Of a stretch of 64,000 nucleotides of DNA, positions 51,800-63,262 are shown piece after piece. The notes beneath the pieces were generated by a model. That model was not told the origin of the DNA. It saw nothing but the letters and a program-made list of their open reading frames with translations, and made no database searches. The stretch comes from Hermodice carunculata. Its lineage: Eukaryota; Annelida; Polychaeta; Eunicida; Amphinomidae. Both the position numbers and the translations under genes were made by a program. The stretch is from contig OZ026617.1 of assembly GCA_964020975.1 (NCBI GenBank), forward strand, positions 34,970,228 to 35,034,227, read 5' to 3'. Numbering within the stretch: the first letter of the stretch is position 1; each line of letters starts with the position of its first letter.

Positions 51800-53600
51800 A
51801 TTGCCATGACCTATGAAAGGGATCACCTGAAACATAGGGATGAGAAGTATGGGGACTCGGCATTATGGCAACAATTTAGAACTAAAAGAAACCACCTAAT
51901 TAACACTAGGGAACAGGTCAAGTCAGACTACTTCCCAAAAGCAAAATTAGAGAAAATGGATCTGATTCATCAAAACTATGGAAAACTTTGAAGAGTATGC
52001 TGGGTAACAGAAAAGTGGTTCCGAGTCCGTATGAAATTTAGTAGAGCTCAAAACATCACCGCGTGTTTTAATCACTTTTTTGTATCAGTTGGGTCAAAAC
52101 TTTCAGAAAAAATTCAGTCATACCGACAGCTCATCCTTAACAAAGTTGACTTTTAAGGATTTTAGATTCCAAAACCTCAAGATTGATTTTGTTGTAAAGG
52201 AGGGTCTCAGATTATCAATTTCATAAGCAACTGGATTAGGCACAGCAAGTTCCGGTCTGCTTAAAGCAGAGCATCTCATGAAACACCATCTCTAACCCAC
52301 CTCATTAACCTCAACATCACTACTTTAAAGGTTCTCACTGAATAGGAAAAAAGCAAACGTTATTCTTATTCACAAATGAGGGAGCCGCCATAACACAAGT
52401 AGCTACAGGCCCATTTCAATTTTGCCTGTGTATCAAAGATAATGGAAAGAGCTGTCCATGGTCAACGCTATCGTTTCCTTAACACAAACAGTCTTAAATC
52501 AAAGTTGTAATCGGGTTCCGGCCAGGCTACTCCACGAATACCTCCCTTGACTATGTCGCTGACACAATTTTTCGCTTCGTGGACACTGGCAATTACACTA
52601 GTATCATCTGTTTACACTTAAAAAAGCACTGTTGATCACAGACTGTGTCTGACAAAAATGACTGTATGTGGCGTCAGCGGTCCAAGGCTCAACTGGTTCA
52701 CTTCGTTTCTTTCTAACCGTATGCAAGCTGTGTATGTATGGTTGTATTTCAGACATCTTACCCATCGAGCATGGAGTCCCTCAGGGCTCCATACTTGGCC
52801 CTCTACTATTCTAATTATATGTCAATGACCTGCCAGATTTTCCTGTGCACTGTGCAATAGTGGTGTATGCTGATGATTCGGCATTGATGTTCAGTGATCG
52901 GGATGTTCACGGGATCAAACAATCTCCGACGAAAGACATGGAAATTGTAAATAAATGGCTTGCCTGCAATCACCTGACCCTCAAATGTTGAAAAAAACAA
53001 AGTATATGCTGTTTGGCAGTAATGGGAGGTGCAGAATGCAGAGTTTCTACATCTTTCGGTTGTCAAAGCACTGAACAGGTATACAGTTTTTAAATACATT
53101 GGCGTCTGGCTGGACACTAAACTAAACTTTTCTTGTCACGTTACTAAATTTGCAGTCAAGATTAGTTTCAAACTTAACTTGATCAATAGCATTTATAAAT
53201 ACTTGTCTTTATTTCCCAGGAAGATACTGTTCAATATACTGGGCCTCCCTTGTTTCGATTATCGCTATCCAGTTCGGTCCAATACGATAAAAACACATCT
53301 CGCCCCTACTCTTTAACTTTATAAGAGAGCAGGTCGTTTGATTCTTTCTGTTCCTAGGCGCACGACTTTAAATGAAGTTTTGGATTCCCTGTATTGCACC
53401 AGACTGGAGAACCTACGGACCCAGAATATTTGTGTCCTTCTTTTCAATGCCCTTCGTAATCGTTCTCCTGAATACTTATTTGAACATTTTTCTTACGGCC
53501 GTCAACACCTTGGTTAATCAACTCGTTCCGCTACATCTGTTGAATTATCCTCCCCAAGGACCTTGCATTGTTCAATTAACACATAACAACAAATATAATC
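51800..53600 (+). mobile_element. CR1/L2-like LINE, truncated and decayed
   Basis: Plus-strand reverse transcriptase motifs occur in order: SYRPISILP (about 52.40 kb), SGFRPGYSTN (about 52.51 kb), GVPQGSILGPLL (52.77 kb), YADDSALM (52.87 kb) and then LGVWLDTKL-like GVWLDTKLNFSCHVTKF (53.10 kb). A pre-RT region starts near 51.81 kb; the endonuclease is missing. Several frameshifts and stops interrupt it. The 3' end is close to 53.6 kb or slightly beyond, immediately before exon L1. The clade is judged from motifs only. Confidence 0.8.
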
Positions 53601-53676
53601 AAAGATAAAATGGCCAGTTTTGTGTGGCGTGAATTATCTTGTAACCATGGAGAGCCATTTTGTACCATTTTTGCAG

Positions 53677-53804
53677 GTGAAGACTACAAAGTGGAAACAG
53701 TCAACACTTTTAGTAGAGGAAGTGTGGTGGGACCAGTCCTCGTTAAGTATGCTGGCGTATGGGGTCGCATCTGCCCTGGAAATATATCAAATACAACGGC
53801 AGAG
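53677..53804 (+). CDS. SRCR domain L, front exon (type 3-like)
   Basis: Opens at tttttgcag|gt in phase 1 and closes at gcagag|gtaaat in phase 0; 128 bases. It encodes GEDYKVETVNTFSRGS and then VLVKYAGVWGRICPGN (C2) and stops at NTTAE, just before the C3 strand. YKV and GRICP are the type 3 form seen in F and O, in which this part is not split. The intron position is therefore unlike any other domain in the gene. The conserved Trp of the C-x-x-x-W motif is lost (ICPGNIS). Confidence 0.85.
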
Positions 53805-54391
53805 GTAAATAGACACAATAGGAACGAAATAAAATTTACAAGTAAGATTATGACGTTACACGAATGTGAGAATATAGTAAGTCATGTGCCAGAGCATAAA
53901 TTGCAATGCAAGTCTGTTATGCTGGATTTACAATTTACAATTAAGTGTTTGGAAATGTGGTATATGCATGACTGAATTTCACAACATCAACATAAGCATT
54001 GTACAAAGATCAAAACAAATAAAAAAAACAAACAAACACAAACCGAAAACAAAATAGAACAGAAATAAAAAAACACAACAAAAGCAAAAGCAAAATAGAA
54101 CAGAAATAAAAAAAACACAACAAAAGCAAAAAAACAAAAAAACAAAACAAAAAGAAAGAAAAAAAAAAGAAAAAAAAATTAAAAAAAAAAAAAAACAAAA
54201 AAAAAAAAACAAACACCCCTAAAATGATATTTTAAAAAAATCCATCCTCAAGAATATGAGGTATAGTGATTCCATATTATTGTCTTCTTTTTGGGAAATA
54301 TACATAAAATTCTGATCTACCTTTCTCTGTATCATTCACAATACAGCGACTATTTGGACAACGTATAATATATTTTCTTATTTTATGCAAG
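53805..54391. other. Intron inside domain L
   Basis: About 590 bases with an A-rich low-complexity tract (54013-54215). Nothing else was seen. Confidence 0.7.
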
Positions 54392-54593
54392 GTGATATGC
54401 AGAGGCCAGGGATTCACTAGGGGCATCCTCATGCGCACACCCCTCAGAGGGAGTGGTCCATTTTGGATGAATAATATCACATGCGCAGGAAACGAAACTT
54501 CATTGCTGCATTGCAAACATGCAGGCTGGGGAAACCTACAGGGATGCGACAACAGCAGAACAGACGTCCAGGTTGCGTGTTCCAATTTGCCAA
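54392..54593 (+). CDS. SRCR domain L, back exon (type 1-like)
   Basis: Opens at tatgcaag|gtg in phase 0, matching the front exon, and closes at cca a|gtgagt in phase 1; 202 bases. It begins VICRGQGF (C3), so it starts earlier in the fold than other back exons. It continues RGSGPFWMNNITC (C5), LLHC (C6), HAGWGNLQGC (C7) and VAC (C8). GSGPFW and AGWG are type 1 phrases, closest in form to domain D, unlike the type 3 front exon. Confidence 0.9.
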
Positions 54594-55755
54594 GTGAGTG
54601 CTGTTTTTGATACAATAAGTTGTCATGTTTAAATACGTGTGCGAAATACTTGCATCCTATGAGGTGACAATATATACTCCATCAACATCTTGTTTTCACC
54701 GTCCATATTATTTGTTATGGCGCAAACAATTAAATTATGCAGAATGGGGTTATTATGGTTTAAAATGGTGCAAGAATAATGTTGAACAATGTTGCACCAT
54801 GGCATTTGATTTGCGTTTTGAGTTCAAAAGACATTGAGACACTGTACAAAAGTGGAGCATGCCATCTGCAGGTTGCACAATCCGTGCATGTTGTTGGTGG
54901 AAGCGCCCGGAGATAAACAAATCCTACTTTTTTCATTAGTCAAAAGCGACATGTGATTTGTGAAATTGGTCCTTCACCATGCTGAATAGTATGTCTGACC
55001 TGTTCAGCGCAATTTATTGAATATTATGTTACATGTATGTGGTTAAATTATCAATATGTGGGATAAGTTGTGGTACTTACAGGTCATGAATAAATTTAAA
55101 TTTCTTTTTCTTATCTAATTTTGGTTTTTGATATGGGCTACGAGAGATTAATGGCTCACGCACCACTTATGTAAAGATTAAATATGCCGTTTCAGTGATA
55201 TTCAAGAAATTTTTATGTGACATGATCGTTGATGTAATTTCAGCATGTACACTACAATAACATCGTTAAGTCACTCACGCTGTGCCATCAAACAACAGCT
55301 GGGAACATATTATTATTTTGGCTTCTGCTTAATGTCTTCGCGCCACTCCTGGATACTTGTAATATAGACTGTTGTGTTCAGGTCGGACACAACCTGATAC
55401 GTGGATTTTCTGACTGTACCTTTTTGTGGGCATGTATACAAAGCAGGCGCAGTGTAGTAATGAAATGCAGCATAGCACCGATAGTATAGTACTAATTCTA
55501 TAATGGGCTAATGCATCATTTCCTTTTATGCACCTGTACCACAACTGGATGCAGTTCGTAGTTTTAATATTTAACTCTTGAAATCGTGAGTCGAATAAAT
55601 TGCTTGACAAGCCATCATATTGGACAACTATTTGTGGCCAATCCAAAGCTTTTTGGCTTGGGTGGACGGGGAAGTCTACTTGAGAACAAAAAGGAGGGAC
55701 TAATGAAGTGCATTCCATTCAAGATATGATTTTAACTTGTGTCCTTGTAAAAATT

Positions 55756-55838
<83 letters not shown>

Positions 55839-56552
55839 TGTCACGTAAGCGATTAGAGAGCATACATCACCAGTTACTTTCTCTCCGGCCAAACGTTGTG
55901 GGTAGCAGAGAGGTACCACAGAGTATTGTCAGCATTAGAATTGTCACTAAGACCCTACCCTGAATTTTACACGTGAATAAAGCTTATCGAAATGCTCTCA
56001 CACTTAATTCACTCGAAAAGCAAATATACCTGCATTAGGAGGATTTTTTCGATATCTTGGCAAGTATTTTACTTGTTGAATTCAGGTCTGTAGTTCCCTG
56101 CGCCTTGTCAGAAGCTTATGTTTTGAATACCGACATTTTGTGTTATCTGTGACACTTGATTCAGAAATGAAGTCACTTTGTCAGGATGGAAATTGACTTT
56201 TCATCAAACAGGAATGCTGCTAAATGCTGACATCTGGTGACATTTTGCTTGCTTCATATTCAAGAAACATATTCACTTTTGATGATCAGTGTTATTTTGA
56301 ATGTGAATGGATATATGCGCAGACCTTTGTTATCGTCTTCTAATTACGTTTCATGAAACTTAGCAAGGCCTTTTAAAATGATAGTGTTTTGGGTGAATAT
56401 ATTTAGCTCATGTCACCATTGGCTTTTCAGTTCGAACCCTCCCCATGTTTACCATATTTGGTTTCCAATGACAAGTTTTATCTGGTATATTCCTGGAAAA
56501 AGGATGTTTAGCTAGTTTTTATTTTATTTTCTTCCATGTATGCATTGTACAG
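54594..56552. other. Intron L-M
   Basis: Holds a CT microsatellite (55762-55834). Otherwise AT-rich with no recognised feature. Confidence 0.6.
55762..55834. repeat. (CT)n microsatellite
   Basis: About 36 CT units. Confidence 0.97.
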
Positions 56553-56879
56553 GATCATTCAGTGTACGTCTCGCCAATGGTTCTTTGAGTGGACCAAGCA
56601 TGTATGGACGGGTAGAAGTGTTGATAAATGGCCAATGGGGAACAATCAGTGAGAGTAGTTGGTACGATGATGAAGCCTCAGCCGTATGTCGTATGTTAGG
56701 CTACAATGGAGGCAGAGCTTTCAGAAGGGCATATTTTGGTAGAGGAAGTGGCCCAATTCACATCCGTGATGTTCAATGCAATGGGAAAGAAGCTGACCTA
56801 TGGCAATGTGGAATTCAGTTTACCACAGCGGGCTTTTACTCTCATAGCTATGATGTCGGGGTACAATGTTATAAGAATG
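56553..56879 (+). CDS. SRCR domain M (type 1, unsplit), lacks the C2-C7 pair
   Basis: Opens at attgtacag|ga in phase 1 and closes at aat g|gtttgt in phase 1; 327 bases. It has the type 1 phrases RVEVLINGQWGT and YFGRGSGPIHIRDV but in one exon, so the internal intron of A, D, G and J is absent. C2 is replaced by Ser (GTISESSW) and C7 is missing (FTTAGFYSHSYDVG). C3 (AVC), C5 (VQC), C6 (WQC) and C8 (VQC) remain. The two missing cysteines pair in known SRCR structures. The donor GTTTGT is weak. First domain of cassette 5. Confidence 0.9.
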
Positions 56880-57663
56880 GTTTGTATTTTTGTTCTGTAT
56901 TTCTCTTAATTGAAAGCAAGCTTTCTTCTTGTCATAATGTACATATTTGCAGTCTCCACAATAAGTATTTATTAGAAACTATAAACTTTAAACATGTTTT
57001 TTAATATTGCACATTTCCCACAACCTGGTGCTGATCAATTGATAGACTAGAGAAGACAACACATCATTCCTGTTGGTGATTGCATTAATGGCTTGTTCTT
57101 CTTGTCGGACATATTCGAATATTTTTTAGTATCTCACCTGTCTTTATAATACAATGACCGGATACATATTGCAAAACATACTTCTAACAGACATCACATT
57201 TCATGCAGGCGCCTGACAAGTAAACAGAAGTATAGAACGTCTATGGTAAAGGCTTTCCCTTGTGAAATTAAAGACACCTTAAGAAAATTATCCGGGGAAT
57301 GAACAGTTTGCAACTTGCCTAGGTTATTTACGAATCACGTTTGGAGTGATTTTTATGTTAATTCTGTGGTTCTGACTACTATTTCCTTGCTGACTAATTT
57401 ATGGTTATAATGCAAAGAAAGATACGGAAGCTCAGTGGGCAACCACAAACAGTTGGTAGTTTGAGCTTGAAACATTTTCTTCCTCATTCATCAGAGCTGC
57501 ATGGTATAATTTCTCTTAAAATTATGGAATAGCCCAATGTAGGGTGGGGTAGGTTTTGTTAGCGAAGGGTACTATAACATAGCATTGCATATAACGTTTA
57601 TTTGCCTCTGTTGATAATTAGAATTTTGTTCTTCTGTCATATTATATGGCAGTTTTAATTCTT

Positions 57664-58800
57664 TCATACCCTTTTCCAAACGCTTTCAAACACTTTGCCG
57701 AACGCGTTTGGTGAAAGCCGAACGTTTTCGAACACTTTTCCAAACGCTTTCAAACACTTTACACTTTGTGCCAAACGAATGTGATACATGTACATGTACA
57801 CTTGGTAATCTAATTCTAATGACATGTATTCGTCACCTTTACCAGCTAATATTAATATTGTTACTGGTAATCAACAATATTATGACATGGTCACACCTAA
57901 TTAAGGAAGAAAATAAGTATAGGTAGAAGCAAACAAATAATATGCCTACATTAACAGGTTTAACACTTCATTTATTATAAAGTTACAGATCTTTCAGTAG
58001 CAAGTATACTCAGTCGCTATCATACTTTTTCTAAAAGTGAAGTTCTTGAAAAAAGGCTAACTTTTAAAATTTCGAATGGAAATACAGAAGCAGCTCAATT
58101 TAAGTATTGTTTGGCTCACTAAGCCAAGCAATAGAATTAGCTCCAGTGGAGTAAGCCAGGCGATACTCCATTGGTCCTTGGAGTAATTATATATATTTTA
58201 ATTGAAAATTAGGAACTATTTCGGAGTAAATTTATAGGCAATATCATGATCAGATCATGAATCATGATATGATCATGATATTGCCTATGGATTTACGCCG
58301 AAACAGTTTTTGAAAGATAAAGTGTTCATGACATCTTAAATGAAGAATTAAGTCTTTAATTACTTTTAGTTGAATTAGACACTTGGGTAAACGTATTTGG
58401 ATCGTGTTTTATATAAATATATACAACCTATAATGCTGGATAAGAGCACATTTACATGTAGGTACATCATATATTGTTGGACCTGTTGAAAATACGTTTG
58501 GAGATTCTTCATCATTTAAATGGAAATGTTTGAAATGCATGGTGTTTGAATATGTTTGTGAAAGTGTTTGAAATCGTTCGGGTAAATGTTCAACGCGTTT
58601 TGAAAGTGTTTGAACGCGTTTGGAGAAGTGTTCAGTAGCTTTGTGAAAGTGTTCGAACGTTTTGTAAAAGTGTTTGAGATTTTTCCCAAATGCTTTCCAA
58701 ACGCTTTCCAAACGCTTTCCACACACATTCCAAACACCTTCCAAACACATTCCAAACATTTTTAAACGTTTCCAAACACAAGCCAAACACCAGTAAAACG
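57664..58800. mobile_element. Foldback-like element of AAACGCTTTCC repeats
   Basis: Both ends consist of degenerate units of about 15 bases around CCAAACGCTTTC. The right block reverses direction near 58680, from GTTTGAACGCGTTTGG forms to CCAAACGCTTTCC forms. A near-perfect 39-base-arm hairpin lies inside (58214-58308). The minus-strand frame with repeated ESVWKAFGK residues (58409-58786) is a product of the repeat. The arrangement suggests a foldback or non-autonomous DNA element; no transposase is present. Confidence 0.5.
58214..58308. repeat. Inverted repeat, 39-base arms
   Basis: Arms at 58214-58252 and 58270-58308 are reverse complements with four mismatches, separated by 17 bases. Both contain GGCAATATCATGATCA or its reverse. 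Confidence 0.9.
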
Positions 58801-58830
58801 CAAAAAAAAAAGCGTTTGGTCGTTAGTAAC

Positions 58831-58831
58831 T

Positions 58832-58922
<91 letters not shown>

Positions 58923-58949
58923 TACACATATATATATATTATATATATG

Positions 58950-59001
<52 letters not shown>
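58831..59001. repeat. (TA)n microsatellite
   Basis: About 170 bases of TA with TACA and TATT variants, followed by CATA units. Confidence 0.97.
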
Positions 59002-59006
<5 letters not shown>

Positions 59007-60032
59007 CATACATACATACATGTTTGTGTTAGTATATTTGTGTGCATCTGAAGTATGTTCAATGCTGTTGTAACCCTTTCCGTTCATTATCCGTATTTAT
59101 TAGTTATTCTTTGTGTCACAAACAGTTTATGTGTTTTGAAAATGTGCTGAAACGCTCTCCTTGCGCCAAATTAACGTTTTATTTAAAATACCCAGTGCGC
59201 ATCAACTGGATAATAGGAACCAATTATGGGCAGCAAATTAAATGGATTTCCAATTTTACGATCACACCGCTGCTCGATAATATTCATCTCTTTGGTAATA
59301 TACTTCAAATTCAAATTGTAATGTTGCCTTTCGTCTTTTTACTCTCAACTGACAGCCAAGTCTTTAGAATCGAAGAGTGGCAGGCCTATCTTGTCTCTTG
59401 TTATCTTTGGCACTAGTGATCAGTTTTGGGTTTTAAGTGGTTAAGAAAAAAAACTTAAGTTGGTAGTGAATGAAGAATCCATTTCAAAGGTAGAGAAGAC
59501 CGGCTTAAAACCACCAGTTGCTTTTTATAGATGACTGCCTGTCTAAAATCAGAAGTGACATTTATTTCTTCACATTGGCACATTAAGATCAATGTTCATG
59601 TTTTGGTAACTCTCGACGCTCCTTTTGGCTGCATTTACTAGTGCTGTCATCACTGCGTTGAATTTTATGTATTTGAATCCTGTCTTTCTGAACTATTTCC
59701 AATTGCGAATCTCTCCTAACAGGCCCAAAATGACAACTTTATGATCTGAGATGACGCTTTTTGTAATACTTGCGCAACTGGTTGCTGATTTCATCAAAAT
59801 CTGAAGTTTTGTCATATGCCCAAAGGAGTAGGTATTTTGCTTTTTTTTCAGTTTCTCGCAAAAAGGCGTAGTCACGTGCAAGATTCTGTCAGGGAACACA
59901 CATATTTTTGATGTGCTATTTTAGTAGATGTCAATCTATCTTAATAGTCCAGTCAATGGTTTCATGTCAGGAAAAAAAGCACTCACACAACAAAAATTGA
60001 CTACTTTACTACTTTACGTCCATTTTATACAG

Positions 60033-60338
60033 TTCAGCTGGTTGGAAGCTCACTTTTTGGAGAAGGTGCCGTGAAGTATTTTTACGACAATACATGGCTA
60101 CCATTATGCGACACCAACTTCGACCAAAATGCCGCGAGACTTGTTTGTAGAGAATTTGGCTTTCCGTATGGGGTGCCTGTGTGCTGCAATGCTTATGGTC
60201 GTTACTATGGAAGATTCGTCCAACTAACTGAAAAATTAACTCAATCGAATCAGTCAATAAGCAAATCGAAGAAGCAAGTTTCCAGTTGCATAACATCAGC
60301 AGGAGTCATGTGCGTGAAGCAGGTGCCAGACAACAGTC
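60033..60338 (+). CDS. SRCR domain N (type 2), lacks the C5-C6 pair
   Basis: Opens at ttatacag|tt in phase 1 and closes at agt c|gtaagt in phase 1; 306 bases. It carries WLPLCDTNF (C2), LVCREFGFPYG (C3), the vicinal pair PVCCNAYG as in K, SSC (C7) and GVMC (C8). The segment that should hold C5 and C6 reads FVQLTEKLTQ then SKSKKQ, with no cysteine. The frame is open and both splice sites are good, so this looks like an altered domain rather than a dead exon. Middle domain of cassette 5. Confidence 0.87.
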
Positions 60339-60498
60339 GTAAGTTTATTGTCATGAAGCCCTGCCGCACCATCCATATTTATATAACCAAATGATGTACT
60401 ATGCATCCTTGGTCACATGATAGTGACTTTGTGAGTCTTCTGTTACTATATAAGGAAAGGCTTTAAGCAAGGTGTACCTTATTATCATTATTATTATT

Positions 60499-60557
<59 letters not shown>

Positions 60558-61532
60558 TATTATTATCATTATTATTATTATTCGTTTTTCTTTAATATGG
60601 ACATCCCAGATGAATCGTGGTGGTATTGAGTGCACAACTTTTTGCAGATACATTCGTACATGCTCTAGTTATGGTTGATGGAACCAATAGCCAATATCTC
60701 GATATTGTTTTGTTCTATTGTCTTTCTACTGGTTTATGCCGTCAGCGAAAAAGGTAAAAATAAAAAATCCAGCAAAGTCAAGTGAATTTACAGTACATGA
60801 CAAGGGCTCCATGAACATGACCAGGATATTAAATATGGCAAAGGTTCAGACATTAATAATGAACGCTGTAGAGCCACTTTCGTGTTTGTTTCTGCTATCT
60901 TGAATGGAATGTTAATGTACTTAATGATAATAAAAAAAACAAAAACAAAAAAAACAAATACAAGAAACCCCAATACAGTCCCATTGGTCCAATGGTTAAA
61001 GACGATGAGAACTTTTGTACCAAATGTGATACATAATTTTTGAAATGCGTAAAATGGCCCTAAATGCTAAGTTAATGGTACAAAGTAGAGTGAGAAATGT
61101 CAATCTGGAATTGAAAGCCAACATGTGTGTCTAGGATTTAGGTATACAGAAGTTTCGCTGACATCAGTGATGGTCAAGACTTGTTGAGTGTCGCTGGTGT
61201 CCCATTTGCTACCAGCAGGCCCTTTAAACACATTGTGGCTCTCAATCTCAATTCTATATCACTTTTGGTGTTCTCTGAGCTTGGCAATACACTTTGGCAT
61301 GCTACGCAACGCAATAATGATGCAACACATTTGCTTCAGAAGTTCGTAGCACCCATAAAAAGTAAATTGGGCTGTTTATTTCTCTTATTCTCCAAAGTAT
61401 ATTTACAATAGGAATTCATCATTACATGACCATGTATTCTGGGCAAGTGCTTGAAACAACGCAAAGAGTATAACCTTTACTGAATTTTGTCCTTTGAATA
61501 TCGAAATATAGTTTGAGAAATGTCAATTGCAG
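60339..61532. other. Intron N-O
   Basis: Contains an ATT/ATC microsatellite (60481-60583). No other feature was seen. Confidence 0.6.
60481..60583. repeat. (ATC)n / (ATT)n microsatellite
   Basis: About 100 bases of trinucleotide repeat. Confidence 0.97.
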
Positions 61533-61847
61533 CCTTTTCAATTAAGCTTGCTGGTGGTGGCACATATTGGGGTCGACTAGAGGTAAAAATAAAAGGTTTA
61601 CAAGGGCGTGTATGCCCTGTACAATGGAGTGACACAGCGGCCTCCGTGGCATGTCGTGACCTCAAGTTCAAGGGAGGAGTTGCCTATCAGTTAACTCAGA
61701 AAACAGACAAGCCATTCGTCATGGGTCGAGTAAACTGTTCCGGCTCTTCGTCAAGCCTAGAAAATTGCAGTTACATTCCATTAGGCGGAAACACGGGCTG
61801 CCATTCTAGTTCCTACGATGCAGGGGTGTTGTGCTATCGTACTTCAG
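61533..61847 (+). CDS. SRCR domain O (type 3), single exon
   Basis: Opens at caattgcag|cc in phase 1 and closes at tca g|gtgggt in phase 1; 315 bases. It carries AFSIKLAGGGTYWGRLEV, GRVCPVQWSD (C2), VACRDLKFKGGVAY (C3), VNCSG (C5), LENC (C6), TGC (C7) and GVLCYRTS (C8), a complete six-cysteine type 3 domain. It is very like F (GR-x-CP, FKGGVAY or FRGGVAY, GVLCYRT). It is the last SRCR domain of the gene, followed by the probable membrane anchor exon. Confidence 0.93.
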
Positions 61848-62279
61848 GTGGGTACTTTAGAAATAGAAAACGTTGGTGATGATAAATTTAAGTTTATGAT
61901 GGTTGGAGGCCGCTCATCGGTCAATCATTGTCTGTGGATAATAACATTCCCGATTTCTCCCCCAAATCTGAGATAAATCCTTTTAATGGTTGGTGGAGAC
62001 ACAGACCTAGTACACCTCTACCGCATTTGTTAAAAACGTCACGCTAACTTTATTATGTGCTTCTCGTTATATTCATAAAATTTGTGGAAAATATTATACT
62101 GTTAAAACGCTTGGCTGAGTGCTCAGACATTCCCTCGGGTCGCGCCTGGCTATCTGCTGACCCGAACATGTCCACCACGGTTGCATCATTTATATTTACT
62201 TTATTAATGATTTTCCGTGTGAGTTCGAAATCGCAACAGGCTACGCTGTAATATGTAGTATTTTCTATGATCATAAATG

Positions 62280-62580
62280 TAATTTTGAATTTTATGACTT
62301 CTCCCAAACCGTTTTCTGGATTACCTCCAAATCCAGTAGGAATGTGGTTCAACTCAGTCACAAACCGAGGTGTTCAACAAAGGGGAGCACTTATATTTTC
62401 TTGAGTTTTACTATTCAGAAAAAATGTAATGATAGGTAAGAATACATGTTACTACAGGTGTACCAAAGAGCATGCCTGTATGTGTAGTTTTCTCGAAACC
62501 CATTGAGCCCATCCACTTCAAGAAGGTGGAGATGTACCCTGTATAGCTTTCTCATGTTTCGTCATGTAATCACATTCCAT
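62280..62580 (+). repeat. Dispersed intronic repeat, diverged scraps
   Basis: Phrases such as CTTCTCCCAAACCGTTTTCTG and then TCTCGAAACCCATTGAGCCC with CACTTCAAGAAGGTGGAGATG follow the family pattern on the same strand. Confidence 0.5.
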
Positions 62581-62582
62581 TG

Positions 62583-62689
<107 letters not shown>

Positions 62690-63091
62690 AACCCGCCCAC
62701 CCTATCACCTCTTAATTGCATTGAAAACTTCTGGGCATTCTTAGACCTAAATTTAAGTGAAAGCAGTGCTGCATTTTTCTTCATTTTTTTCCCTTTTTTT
62801 TTGCTTTAATAAGTTGATGCGCGTTATATTTTTCTTTTATATCTCCTTAACCGTATCTATCGTACAACTGGTCAACTGAAGGCGCATCTCAGGATAACTT
62901 CTGCAAAATTAGCTTAAAGGACGTGGCTGCCGTATCCTGATTCTGTTGATCTTTAAAGAAATTGGCATGATATTTGATATGCGTGTGTAACACCAGCTTT
63001 ATATGGCAATGTGTTTGGCAACGCATGTATGTGAAGATTACAACGTTTTTCTTCTTTCTTTCATCAAACCTTTTACACGGATGTAACCGAG

Positions 63092-63171
63092 TGGTTGTCG
63101 GTATAGGGGTTATCCTGTCCTTTTTCATATTGATGCTTGGAACTATTAGTTTTCCGATTGTGTCAAGATAA
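63092..63171 (+). CDS. Probable terminal exon: membrane anchor and stop
   Basis: A T/C-rich tract (about 63046-63078) is followed by its first AG at 63090-63091, which gives a phase 1 start matching exon O. The exon then encodes VVVGIGVILSFFILMLG and TISFPIVSR before TAA. About 23 of the 26 residues are uncharged and hydrophobic, long enough to cross a membrane, with Arg at the end. An AATAAA lies about 90 bases after the stop. The tail inside the cell would be only a few residues. The GAG acceptor is weak, so I hold this with moderate confidence. Confidence 0.5.
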
Positions 63172-63262
63172 ATTCTCATCAAGTTTTAAGAGCATTCAGC
63201 GTGCGATAAGGTAATAGTCTCGAAGATGACGTACAAGCGTGAAAACTTTTTCAAAAAATTGA

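Larger units (their letters stand above)
45961..53676. other. Intron K-L with nested mobile-element remains
   Basis: The longest intron, 7.7 kb. From left to right it holds a retrotransposon fossil (47.05-48.50 kb, minus strand), tandem 340-base repeats (48.47-49.36 kb), a Tc1-like transposase remnant (49.82-50.38 kb), a scrap of the dispersed repeat (about 50.57-50.80 kb) and a LINE (51.80-53.60 kb). No SRCR exon was seen. Confidence 0.65.
56880..60032. other. Intron M-N
   Basis: Contains the 15-base-repeat element at 57664-58800 and a TA tract at 58831-59001. Elsewhere AT-rich with nothing recognised. Confidence 0.6.

Noticed and set aside
58409-58786. 125-residue minus-strand frame with repeated WKAFGK residues as a gene
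   Set aside because: The residues follow a 15-base noncoding repeat. There are no splice signals or domains.
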